Assembly: GCA_014381825.1 (NCBI GenBank)
Contig: JACNKX010000101.1
Coordinates: 1-64,000 of the forward strand
Length of the DNA: 64,000 nucleotides
Direction of reading: 5' to 3'
From: Planctomycetota bacterium
GTDB taxonomy: Bacteria; Planctomycetota; Planctomycetia; Pirellulales; Pirellulaceae
Below, piece after piece: positions 8,134 to 16,510 of this stretch. A model generated the notes under the pieces. That model was not told the DNA's origin and searched no databases. It saw nothing but the letters and a program-made list of their open reading frames with translations. Both the position numbers and the translations under genes were made by a program. Numbering within the stretch: position 1 is the stretch's first letter; each line of letters opens with the position of its first letter.

Positions 8134-9999
8134 CTACCCATCCGTGGGTGCGGGAATACCTTGCCGCTTCCGCTCTTGCTCGACGAGCTGTTGCAGTAGA
8201 TCTAGCTCCTCGTCCTCTCCGAGGTTTCGTTGTTCCAACGCCGCCTGCTTCGCACGGCCTTGGTCGGCTTCACGTCGTCCATGAAGATGATCGATCAGCC
8301 GTCTGAGTCGTGAGGCTGCGTCTTCTTGAACGTGTTTCTCTTTCTCGATTGCTTGCTCGTCCAACGAAACAAGCAAGTTCTTCAACTGAGGGTCGTCAAG
8401 CTCTGTTAGGATGCGATTGAACTCAACAGGTTCACCTCGCCCTAAAACAACTTGATACGTCTCATAAATCGTCCGAGTCGGGTCATTCAAAAGCTCACCA
8501 GGAACGATCGAAGCTAATGCCTGGTCGACCAATTCTGGATGTTGCGTCAACAGTTCTATCAGTTCAGCATCACATGGATCAAGGTCGCTGACAGACAACT
8601 GTGGTTTGGGCGCTTGCTGTGCCTTCATGCGAGCAATGGGAGTCGCTTTGCGCAACTCGCCGATTCGCGTTCGAAGCACAGTTTCGTCCATGCGAAACTC
8701 GCGTGCTAGCCTCGCGATGACCTGGCGCTCCCGCAGCAGCCGAGCCGAAGAGGTGTCGGCACTCATTCGCGGTGCTTTCGAGATGATCGCCAGTAATTGC
8801 TCGAGCGCTTGGTTCGCACGATGCGTGTCACGTAGCAGATCAACACCTCGCGTTCGCGAGTCGACCGCATGCTCGAACGCGTCCAGCGCTTGATCCAGAA
8901 GCGCCTGCATAGCGTCCGCGCCTTGATTCAACAGGAAATCGCAAGGATCGAGGCCTTGGGGCAGGCTCAGGATCCGCAGGTCGACTTCGCTAGCAACAAA
9001 TAATTCGAGAATCTCATTCGTCCGCTTCTGCCCAGCCTCGTCGCCATCCAACACGAGCGTGATCGAGTCAGCATAACGACGAAGTATGCGGATATGCCGT
9101 TCGGTGAGTGCTGTTCCGCAAACAGCAACCGCGGTCTGCAAACCGAACTGATGCGCCATGATGACGTCGGTGTAACCCTCCATCACAATGACGTTCTTCG
9201 TCTTGCGAACGGAATCTGACGCTAGGTTGAGAGCGTAAAGCTGGTCACTCTTTGAGTACAACCGCGTCTCTTGCGAGTTGACGTATTTGGCCGACGAATC
9301 AGTCGCGAACTCCGGAAGAATTCGACCACCGAATCCGATCGGTCGGTTTTGCGGATCGCGGATCGGAAAGATGACTCGACCTTTGAAGCGATCGTAGAAT
9401 CGCCCTGACTTCGCGCTCTTTCCGAGCAGCCCCGCCGCCTCAAGTACCTCAGGCGAAAACGGAGTCGACCGAGCACGATCGAGTAGCCATTGCCAACTGT
9501 CTGGCGAAAAACCAAGGTGAAAGCGATCGACGCTGTCCCGGTTCACGCTCCGATCGGCGAAGTAATTTCGAGCGATTTCTGCATCAGGCGATCGTTGTAA
9601 GCATTGGCCAAACTGCTGCTCAGCCCATTCGCATGCCGCATATAGTGTCTTCTTGTCGCCAGGACTTCCAGCTGCGGCGCGCGGCGTAGCAGCATTCGCT
9701 TGGAGAATGACGCCTGCGCGATCAGCAAGGAACTCCAAAGCTTCGCGGAAGTCGAACCCTTCTTTCCGCATCACAAAGCTGAAGATATCGCCACCTTCAT
9801 TACAGACCCAGCATTTCCAGGACTGCCGAGCAGGATTGACTTTGAGGCTTGGCTTTGCGTCGTCGTGAAAAGGGCAAAGCCCTTCGAATGCAGCCCCAGC
9901 ACGACGCAACGGCATGTAGCTACCAATCAGATCGACGATATCGACCGCTTGGCGGATTCGTTCTTTCGCGTCGTCGTTCTGTCCGAAGGACATCGTCAT
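8134..9999 (-). CDS. dnaG: DNA primase DnaG
   Basis: DnaG makes the RNA primers for DNA replication. The N-terminal zinc-binding domain has C42, H45, C63 and C66 (CPFH and CWVC). The TOPRIM core follows, with the catalytic Glu in VMEGYTDVI (E274) and DGDEAG at 318-323. The C-terminal half is the helicase-interacting region and is weakly conserved. I place the start at ATG 9999, giving 621 residues (MTMSFG; the ATG at 9993 is possible). The open frame extends to 10125, but that extension has no family similarity, and a consensus promoter whose predicted transcript starts near 10127 would leave no leader. It forms an operon with rpoD; rpsU, often the first gene of this operon elsewhere, is absent. 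Confidence 0.97.
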   Translation of the reverse strand: MTMSFGQNDDAKERIRQAVDIVDLIGSYMPLRRAGAAFEGLCPFHDDAKPSLKVNPARQSWKCWVCNEGGDIFSFVMRKEGFDFREALEFLADRAGVILQANAATPRAAAGSPGDKKTLYAACEWAEQQFGQCLQRSPDAEIARNYFADRSVNRDSVDRFHLGFSPDSWQWLLDRARSTPFSPEVLEAAGLLGKSAKSGRFYDRFKGRVIFPIRDPQNRPIGFGGRILPEFATDSSAKYVNSQETRLYSKSDQLYALNLASDSVRKTKNVIVMEGYTDVIMAHQFGLQTAVAVCGTALTERHIRILRRYADSITLVLDGDEAGQKRTNEILELFVASEVDLRILSLPQGLDPCDFLLNQGADAMQALLDQALDAFEHAVDSRTRGVDLLRDTHRANQALEQLLAIISKAPRMSADTSSARLLRERQVIARLAREFRMDETVLRTRIGELRKATPIARMKAQQAPKPQLSVSDLDPCDAELIELLTQHPELVDQALASIVPGELLNDPTRTIYETYQVVLGRGEPVEFNRILTELDDPQLKNLLVSLDEQAIEKEKHVQEDAASRLRRLIDHLHGRREADQGRAKQAALEQRNLGEDEELDLLQQLVEQERKRQGIPAPTDG

Positions 10000-10133
10000 C
10001 TTTCGTCCGCTGGACAAGTTACTTCCATGTTGGCCCCATTCACGACATCCTGATCTCAAGACGCCGATTGGAATGGCCATCTTACCACCTTTGCCGCAGC
10101 GTGGGTGGGGCGCCCTCCATAGCACGGAGCGGG

Positions 10134-10162
10134 ATTATAGTAGCATGTTTTTTTCAGGTCAA
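10134..10162 (-). promoter_or_regulatory. Consensus sigma-70 type promoter of dnaG-rpoD
   Basis: On the minus strand TTGACC (10162-10157) and a perfect TATAAT (10139-10134) are separated by exactly 17 bp. Transcription would start near 10127 and leave a leader of about 128 nt before the dnaG ATG. The rest of the divergent intergenic region (10000-10416) shows no other gene or clear element. Confidence 0.75.
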
Positions 10163-10416
10163 CATTACACTTGACACGACGCAAATCGCGACGGCCACGT
10201 GTGTTAGCGTCGATCTTGGCGGGTCGTCGATCCGTCTTGACGTGAGTTCGCTTTTGAAACTAGCCGCTTGGGCCCGCGTTCTGTCAACATCAGCTCGCCT
10301 AAAAAATAATTCCGCTTCGACGTTGTGACATGCCTGCCGGAAGCCAATAAAATGGTCCACCGGACATTAACAAATATCTTCGTATCAGGTGCGATACAGG
10401 AAAACGGAGCATCAGA

Positions 10417-11403
10417 GTGCGCAGCCAGATAATGATGGCGACGATCGTGTGGTTCCTCGCTTCAAGGCCTGGACTCTCACAGGAAAAAACTCCGCTGACC
10501 AAGCATTTCGTTGCCGGAAAAGTTCGCGTCTTTTACGCGACCGAAGGGAAGGCCGCCGTTCCTCCCGAAGATGCGAACTCCAATTCAGTGCCCGACCATG
10601 TCGAAGATGTCGCGAAGCAATTGTGGGCAGCTCATCAACTGTTCTGCACTGCGCTTGAGTTTCCCGACCCTTTTGAAAGCGAGCGGTACGCAGGCATCAC
10701 GTGCGTAGAACTTCGGATTTGGGATCGAACCGAAATCGGCGGAGGCAATGGAGTGGCCTTCGAGAGCGCCCAACGAGCCAGGACCATTCCAGAAGGTAAA
10801 CGCGATGATCGCGCACTCGTCATGTCGATTGGCAAGCACGTGGATGCAAGAAAGAACGTCACGCCAGCGCACGAGTTCTTTCATCTTATTCAGTACAGCA
10901 CGACCTACTTCAAGAATCCGTGGTATCTCGAAGGCTTGGCTCGATGGTCGGAACATGCGCTGGGCGGTGACGGAGTTGGGCAGGTGAAGTATTCGACCCG
11001 CGGTCCATGGCCGCAGAAGGCAGAGAACTTAAGTCAGTTGTTCAAGATGAGCTACGATGCCGAGCATGTCTTATGGAACTCGCTCGCGATGCGAGCCGAT
11101 CGGCGAGGCGTCATTCCAAGAGTCCAAGTTCCAGAGACGCTACGAAATCTGCGGTACTCGGACGGCACACCCGTACTCCGGGACTACAAATTGCACGGCG
11201 CACCACTAATGCGAAATGTCTTGATCGAGCTAGGCAAAGCGGACGACATTGCGTTTGGAAAGCTAGGTTACAGAGACTGGTCCGAGGACAATCAACGTGC
11301 GGCGAAGAATAGCCCTTATATCTATGAAGCGATTATGAACGCGCTTCGTCGGCAGGCACCTCCCGTCGGCCGATTCAGCGCGAGCACAAGTGAACGCGAG
11401 TGA
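10417..11403 (+). CDS. Exported gluzincin-like metallopeptidase (MXAN_6640-type)
   Basis: The 328-residue protein starts at GTG with a GGAG ribosome-binding site at 10406-10409 and has a short hydrophobic N-terminus (MRSQIMMATIVWFLASRPGLS) that fits a signal peptide. The zinc motif HEFFH lies at residues 152-156, and a likely third ligand Glu at 172 or 179 lies in WYLEGLARWSEH, the gluzincin spacing. Upstream, EDANSNSVPDHVED (51-64) is the Asn/Asp-rich calcium-loop-like segment that such putative metalloproteases share. No propeptide is obvious. Substrate unknown. The next gene begins at or just after its stop codon, so the two may be co-transcribed. Confidence 0.75.
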   Translation: MRSQIMMATIVWFLASRPGLSQEKTPLTKHFVAGKVRVFYATEGKAAVPPEDANSNSVPDHVEDVAKQLWAAHQLFCTALEFPDPFESERYAGITCVELRIWDRTEIGGGNGVAFESAQRARTIPEGKRDDRALVMSIGKHVDARKNVTPAHEFFHLIQYSTTYFKNPWYLEGLARWSEHALGGDGVGQVKYSTRGPWPQKAENLSQLFKMSYDAEHVLWNSLAMRADRRGVIPRVQVPETLRNLRYSDGTPVLRDYKLHGAPLMRNVLIELGKADDIAFGKLGYRDWSEDNQRAAKNSPYIYEAIMNALRRQAPPVGRFSASTSERE

Positions 11404-11410
11404 GCGTGCC

Positions 11411-12583
11411 ATGCTGAAGAGACACCAACCTAAGAGTTGCTGGTCATGTCGCATGACGCTCCGCATCGTTGTCCTCCACCTTTTTGCGCTGGTGTGTTTA
11501 GGCATCGTTTTTTCCCGGCAACCAGGCGGGCAAGCAACGCTCTACGCGAATGAATCAGTCGACGTCGCTGCAATCGTTGATTCCATCGGTCAGAAAGCGG
11601 TTGCGGACGAACAAGCGGTTGGGCTGAGTATCGGAGTCGCCAAAGCTGACACGGTGCTTTGTGCCAAAGGATTCGGACTTACCAGCGTCGAACTCAACGT
11701 TCCTGCTTCTGCGAAAACCGTCTATCGGATCGGATCGATTACCAAGCAATTCACCGCGGTGGCGATTCTGAGGTTGGTCGAAGACGGCACCGTTAAGCTC
11801 GATGATCCGCTGACCAAGTTCCTGCCCGATTATCCGATTCAGGGGCGCGATGTGACGATCAAGCATTTGTTGCAGCACACTTCGGGCATTCAAGACTTCA
11901 CGCGTTTGCCGCTGTATCGACAAGAGTTGCCAAATGAAGTTTCGCAGGAAGACGTACTCGCTCGATTTCAGGACCTGCCACTAGACTTCGAGCCTGGTGA
12001 GAAGCACCAATATTGCAACTCGGGCTACTATCTGCTCGGTGTTGTGATCGAGAGAGCATCCGGAAAGTCGTTTCAGAAATTCGCGGAAGAGCATCTGTTC
12101 GATGCAGCGGGACTCGAAGCCACTTATTGCGATACGCATGCTCGTGTGATACCACGTCGCGCCACTGGATACTCGCGCTGGGGAGGTGTGCTGAGGAACG
12201 CTCGCTACCTTAACCTGAAGCAAGCTGTCGGAGCCGGTAACTTGGCATCGACCGTCGGAGACCTGCTGCTTTGGCAACGGACGCTGGTCGAGCACGGCTT
12301 GCTCACGGACGAGTCAAGGCGGCTGATGACGACCAAAGGTGAGCTTGCCGACGGCAAGACCTTCGATTACGGGCTGGGCGTGTTCGTGCGGAAGTTTGGT
12401 GAACATGACGTCGTTCGACACGGAGGAGGCATTCAAGGTTTTCGCGCTGATCTCGCCTACTTCCCGAAATCAGGGTACACCATCGCCGTTCTCGCAAATT
12501 GCGACAGCGTCAACGCCTCTCGCATCTCGGGCCAGATTGCCAGACGCTTGCTCGTCGAAGCGGGTACGGATGATTCCCCGTAG
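11411..12583 (+). CDS. Serine beta-lactamase-fold hydrolase (class C/PBP-like)
   Basis: The protein belongs to the class C beta-lactamase/EstB/PBP4* superfamily (periplasmic serine hydrolases: esterases, D-peptidases, sometimes lactamases). Numbered from ATG 11411 (390 residues), the catalytic motif is S109-I-T-K112, the second motif Y201-C-N203 and the third HGG at 337-339, where true lactamases have KTG. This suits an esterase or peptidase better than a resistance enzyme. A hydrophobic segment at residues 14-34 follows a Cys/His-rich start. A GTG at 11390 would overlap the upstream gene by 14 bp; ATG 11411 leaves a 7-bp gap and is preferred without strong evidence. Confidence 0.85.
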   Translation: MLKRHQPKSCWSCRMTLRIVVLHLFALVCLGIVFSRQPGGQATLYANESVDVAAIVDSIGQKAVADEQAVGLSIGVAKADTVLCAKGFGLTSVELNVPASAKTVYRIGSITKQFTAVAILRLVEDGTVKLDDPLTKFLPDYPIQGRDVTIKHLLQHTSGIQDFTRLPLYRQELPNEVSQEDVLARFQDLPLDFEPGEKHQYCNSGYYLLGVVIERASGKSFQKFAEEHLFDAAGLEATYCDTHARVIPRRATGYSRWGGVLRNARYLNLKQAVGAGNLASTVGDLLLWQRTLVEHGLLTDESRRLMTTKGELADGKTFDYGLGVFVRKFGEHDVVRHGGGIQGFRADLAYFPKSGYTIAVLANCDSVNASRISGQIARRLLVEAGTDDSP

Positions 12584-12622
12584 GCCGCCAACAAGGAAAC
12601 ACGGTGAAACAGTTCTGGCGTC

Positions 12623-13630
12623 TTACTTTGTCAGCTGTTCCCGGATGTACTCGGTCGATCGTTTAAAGGCTTGATCTATCAGCTCTCGATCACCACCCCA
12701 CAAGCTATGGCCGCCCCCTTCGATGGTGATGAGTTCGTGCGCGACGCCATGACGTTCTAGTTCGCGCGCCATACCGGTTGATTGCTCGACCGGTACGTCA
12801 ACGTCGGCCGTTCCGTGGAGAAACAGAGTTGGCGGATAGGCCGGAGAGATGTTGCGGATCGGGCAAAAAGGCGTGAGCTTGTCACGATCGGTGTTGGGAT
12901 CTAAGCCACTAACGGCATTGATCCACTGTCCAGTCTGCTTCAGGTACAGAAAGAAAGTAGCCCGCCCGCGGCCGTTCTCTTTATTCGTACTCGTGAGAAC
13001 TTCTTTGCCGACTCCCGACCAAGCAACTTCTTTGTCGATCAGCTTTCCCTTGCGATACGCCTCGCTTGGCTTGGTTGTCCAATCTCCGTCCACATCTCCG
13101 AAGCCCCAATACGACACGATGGCCGACGGTGGCGAATTCGTCCTGATGCCGCTCATCAATGCGAGATATCCGCCGGCCGATGCTCCGGCGACGACCGTCC
13201 GCGACGAATCGGCATGAAACAATTCTGGCCCAGATTCACGAACCCACTTGAGGCCATCCTTCAAATCTTCGATGATCTCCGCCAGCTGTGCTTCAGGAGC
13301 CAGACGGTAATCAAGCGATACTAGGACAAACCTTTCTTGCTCAGCCAGCTTTAACAGTTGCTTCGGTACTCCACGATTGCCCATGATCAGTGCACCGCCG
13401 TGAAGCCAAACGATGGTCGGGCGATTGACTGTGTCCTCGTGACGATAAACGTCGGCTTGCAGCTTTACCGGATCGATCGTCTTAAACGTGTAGACTTCTT
13501 TTGAAAACGCCGACGTATTTTCTTCTGCGCGCAAATGGCCGGGCGCTAACAGGATTCCCGCGATACAGATCGCGCGTGAACACTTTGACGTTTGTTGCAG
13601 TACGTGTCTATCGATCACCACCCACCTCAC
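12623..13630 (-). CDS. Exported alpha/beta-hydrolase (HSL-type esterase)
   Basis: The 335-residue esterase has a putative signal peptide (about residues 16-35, ending HLRA) after a GTG start. The catalytic pieces are all present: oxyanion motif LHGGALIMG (76-84), nucleophile S151 in GASAGG, acid D276 or D278 in HGTADVDVP, and H308 in GGGHSLWGG. An insertion at about 185-250 probably forms the cap. The likely substrates are short-chain esters or acetylated sugars. It is convergent with the preceding beta-lactamase-fold gene (39 bp apart). Confidence 0.88.
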   Translation of the reverse strand: MRWVVIDRHVLQQTSKCSRAICIAGILLAPGHLRAEENTSAFSKEVYTFKTIDPVKLQADVYRHEDTVNRPTIVWLHGGALIMGNRGVPKQLLKLAEQERFVLVSLDYRLAPEAQLAEIIEDLKDGLKWVRESGPELFHADSSRTVVAGASAGGYLALMSGIRTNSPPSAIVSYWGFGDVDGDWTTKPSEAYRKGKLIDKEVAWSGVGKEVLTSTNKENGRGRATFFLYLKQTGQWINAVSGLDPNTDRDKLTPFCPIRNISPAYPPTLFLHGTADVDVPVEQSTGMARELERHGVAHELITIEGGGHSLWGGDRELIDQAFKRSTEYIREQLTK

Positions 13631-14036
13631 ATTTAGGAAAAGAACGCAAAGGTCGCCATCGTGGCCACAACGAACTCAAGTCCGAACTTCTCTTACCAGT
13701 GTAGCAAGTGTAAGTTGGTTGGCAGAGCATTCGCCGGAGTTAGGTGATTGTGTTAGACGCGTGTGATTGGATCGCTAACGGTGAAGGAGATGTATCCGGT
13801 TTTAGCCTCTCGTCGGAGTTAATTAAAGGAGCTTCATTGCATTGTGTGTTTTCAACGTCGGATGGCGGCGCGTACAGTCGTTCGAGTTTCGTGACGCTGT
13901 CGATCGAAATCGACCCCACAGAAGCAACTACATTTAAACGGTATAATCAGCCAGCTGTCTTTCGAACCCGCGACTTGAATGCAAACGAAACGTCATCCAA
14001 GTCGCGACCGAACATCTCCGAACGAAAAAGGCCGAC
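13631..14036. other. 406-bp intergenic region without a supported feature
   Basis: The region separates divergent genes (esterase leftward, aldolase-fold protein rightward) and should contain both promoters. I found no convincing paired -35/-10 boxes, hairpin or RNA gene. A 111-codon frame crosses it and runs into the next gene out of frame; its composition does not look like protein. Confidence 0.4.
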
Positions 14037-14933
14037 ATGCCAATTCCAGAAGTTGATCCGATCGTCACTGTTCCCATGATCACGCCATTCGATGATCGAG
14101 ACCAAGTTGATCACGCAGCAATCGCTAGAAATGTCGAACGTTGGTTGAAGACGCCGTTAAGCGGTTTCATCGTCGGCACGCAGTCGGGCGAAGAGTGGTT
14201 TCTCAGTGAGAACGAGAAGCTAGAGATCGCTCGCACCGTCAGCCAAAGCATCGACGAATGTCGCTTTTTGATTGGCGGCATCGATTGCCCATCCGTGACC
14301 GAGACGCTTCGTCGCGCGGATGCGTTTGCAGCGGTTGGTGCCGAGATGGTCCGAGTGCGACTGCCTCGAAACGAAGCGGTCGTCGAATCCTACTTTGAAC
14401 AAGTGTTGCCGCGTTGTCCGGTGCCTGTGCTCTTGATGCATCAATGCGATCCTGAGCGGTTTGGGGCGGCGGCTGATCCCGGAGCGAGCCCAGAGGTGAT
14501 TGGACGCGTTTGTCAGATGGATGGCATCTTCGGATATGTCACCGATCACGATATTCGATTCGAAGCACAAGTTCGTCATTTCGTGCCGCGCCGTTGCAGA
14601 TTTTGGATTTGTAACGGCAGCATTGTCTTGCCAGGGACACTCATCGGCTGCAATGGGACGACGACCGCATTCTCGAATGTTTGGCCGGAAGCCCTGTTGG
14701 AGGTACTGCAACTCGGAATGGCGGGACGATACGACGAGGCTCAAGAATTACAGGACAAGGTGCGAAGAATCGATGCGGTTATGCTGCCGTACCGAGCAAC
14801 CGGCATCAAAGCCGCGCTGAACTTGCTTGGCTTCGACGGGACTCACCCCCGATCACCGACACCACGGATGCCTGACGCCGAAGTTATCCGACTCGAAGCC
14901 GTGATGCGCGAGACGGGCTTGCTTGGGTCCTAA
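14037..14933 (+). CDS. DapA/N-acetylneuraminate lyase-fold protein lacking the catalytic Lys
   Basis: The 298 residues follow the dihydrodipicolinate synthase-family TIM barrel throughout (TVPMITPFDD at the N-terminus, FIVGTQSGEEWFLSENE, RADAFAAVGAEMVRV, ATGIKAALNLLG). Family members form a Schiff base between a Lys and pyruvate. Here the strand that should carry the Lys (G-x-K) reads IFGYVTDHD (residues 164-172), with Tyr-Val at the place, and the Tyr-Asn of the beta-strand-5 motif reads VLLMHQCD (131-138). Both catalytic residues are therefore replaced. The fold is certain; aldolase activity of the usual kind is doubtful. No signal peptide is seen. Confidence 0.85.
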   Translation: MPIPEVDPIVTVPMITPFDDRDQVDHAAIARNVERWLKTPLSGFIVGTQSGEEWFLSENEKLEIARTVSQSIDECRFLIGGIDCPSVTETLRRADAFAAVGAEMVRVRLPRNEAVVESYFEQVLPRCPVPVLLMHQCDPERFGAAADPGASPEVIGRVCQMDGIFGYVTDHDIRFEAQVRHFVPRRCRFWICNGSIVLPGTLIGCNGTTTAFSNVWPEALLEVLQLGMAGRYDEAQELQDKVRRIDAVMLPYRATGIKAALNLLGFDGTHPRSPTPRMPDAEVIRLEAVMRETGLLGS

Positions 14934-15225
14934 TGGCGTACCTGAAGAGATACCAATTCTCCCGATTCCGGTGAGGGAGCGTTTGAAGAGTACGACGACA
15001 TGCCTCCACGGGCAGATCACGGCGAAATCGATGAGTTGCCGAAGGAGATTGGCGCTGTGTAGTCAACTTCGCCAACCCAGCGAGACGAGGCTTGACTCCT
15101 ATTAAATCCGCCCGCCGTTTGAGTACACTATGACGTATCCCACCCGGTCGCACACTTTGGCGCTGAGCCATCCTCGCATCGACCTACAAACCCACCAAAC
15201 GCATCCCACCGCACGGAGTTGTGCC

Positions 15226-16461
15226 ATGAGACAATTCGCCATCGTTTGCTTGTTCGTTTTACTGACCCAATATGCTGGCGCTGCGGACTGGCCCCAATGG
15301 CAAGGTTTGGATCGGACCAATGTCTCGCAGGAAACCGGCTTGTTGAAAAGTTGGCCTGAAGGCGGCCCCGAGAAGGTTTGGGTCGCGCGAGATGCCGGCT
15401 TAGGCTACGCGGGGATGGCCGTCGTTGGTGATGCGATCTATACACTGGGCTCGCGTGGCGACAAGGAGTTTCTCATCGCGTTGAACGTTTCCGACGGCAG
15501 CGAGATGTGGTCGACCGCGATCGGCGAATTGCTGACAAATAATTGGGGCGATGGTCCGCGTAGTACGCCAACGGTTGTAGGCCGGATGGTTTATGCGTTG
15601 TCTGGTACGGGAACAATGGTTTGCGCTGGCGCTGACGACGGCAACATCGTATGGCAAGTCAGCGCGACCGACTTTGGCGGCAAGAAGCCGGGCTGGGGCT
15701 ACTGTGAGAGCGTCTTGGTCGACGGCGATAAAGTTGTTTGGACACCGGGAGGCAAGCAGGGCGCGGTGGTCGCGCTGGATCGCAAAACCGGTGACAAAGT
15801 TTGGCAGAGCAGCCAACTCACTGACGGCGCGCAATACGCTTCGATCACGGTTGCCGAACACGGCGGTCGACGCCAATACATTCAACTTGTTCAGAAACAG
15901 CTATTCGGCCTCGATGCCGCGTCCGGCGATCTGTTGTGGCAAAGTGATTGGGGCGGTCGAACGGCAGTTGTTCCAACGCCGATCTTCCATGACGGACAAG
16001 TTTATATCTCCAGTGGCTACGGTGCGGGCTGCAAGCTCGTGAAGCTTAGCGATTCGAACGAAGCGACTGAGGTCTATGCCAATCAGAACATGAAGAATCA
16101 CCACGGTGGTGTCTTGCGATTGGGCGATCATCTGTACGGCTACTCGGACGGTGTTGGCTGGCTGTGCCAAGATTTCGCGACGGGCGAGATGGTGTGGCGG
16201 GAGCGAAAGGCCCTTGGTAAAGGATGTCTGACTTACGCAGATGGGCGTTTGTATCTCGTAGAAGAGAGACGGGGTGATGTTGTTCTAATCGACGCGTCAT
16301 CGAAAGGCTGGAACGAGCGAGGCCGATTCTCGCTCGATCCACAAACCGAGCAGCGCAAGCCCAGCGGCAAAATCTGGACTCACCCGACGATCGCCAACGG
16401 ACGGCTGTACCTGCGGGACCAGGATGTAGTGATCAGTTACGACATTCGCGAATCGCGATAG
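15226..16461 (+). CDS. Exported PQQ-like beta-propeller repeat protein
   Basis: From ATG 15226 the protein has 411 residues and a clear signal peptide (MRQFAIVCLFVLLTQYAGA, cut before ADWPQWQG). A GGAG ribosome-binding site at 15214-15217 supports this start over an upstream in-frame ATG. The mature part begins with the DWPQWQGxxR motif common to planctomycete outer-membrane-type PQQ-propeller proteins and contains repeated blades of the form ALDxxTGxxxW (VVALDRKTGDKVWQ, FGLDAASGDLLWQ, QDFATGEMVWR). There is no dehydrogenase catalytic motif, so it is more likely a structural or scaffolding propeller than an alcohol dehydrogenase. Confidence 0.88.
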   Translation: MRQFAIVCLFVLLTQYAGAADWPQWQGLDRTNVSQETGLLKSWPEGGPEKVWVARDAGLGYAGMAVVGDAIYTLGSRGDKEFLIALNVSDGSEMWSTAIGELLTNNWGDGPRSTPTVVGRMVYALSGTGTMVCAGADDGNIVWQVSATDFGGKKPGWGYCESVLVDGDKVVWTPGGKQGAVVALDRKTGDKVWQSSQLTDGAQYASITVAEHGGRRQYIQLVQKQLFGLDAASGDLLWQSDWGGRTAVVPTPIFHDGQVYISSGYGAGCKLVKLSDSNEATEVYANQNMKNHHGGVLRLGDHLYGYSDGVGWLCQDFATGEMVWRERKALGKGCLTYADGRLYLVEERRGDVVLIDASSKGWNERGRFSLDPQTEQRKPSGKIWTHPTIANGRLYLRDQDVVISYDIRESR

Positions 16462-16510
16462 ACATCAGTTACGGCTCCCCGCTTTGATGACAATATGACG
16501 AGGCCTAATC

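Noticed and set aside
10000-10125. N-terminal extension of DnaG
   Set aside because: No family similarity, and the predicted transcript starts only 2 nt before it.
13744-14079. 111-codon frame in the intergenic region
   Set aside because: Random-looking composition, no ribosome-binding site, and it runs out of frame into the aldolase-fold gene.
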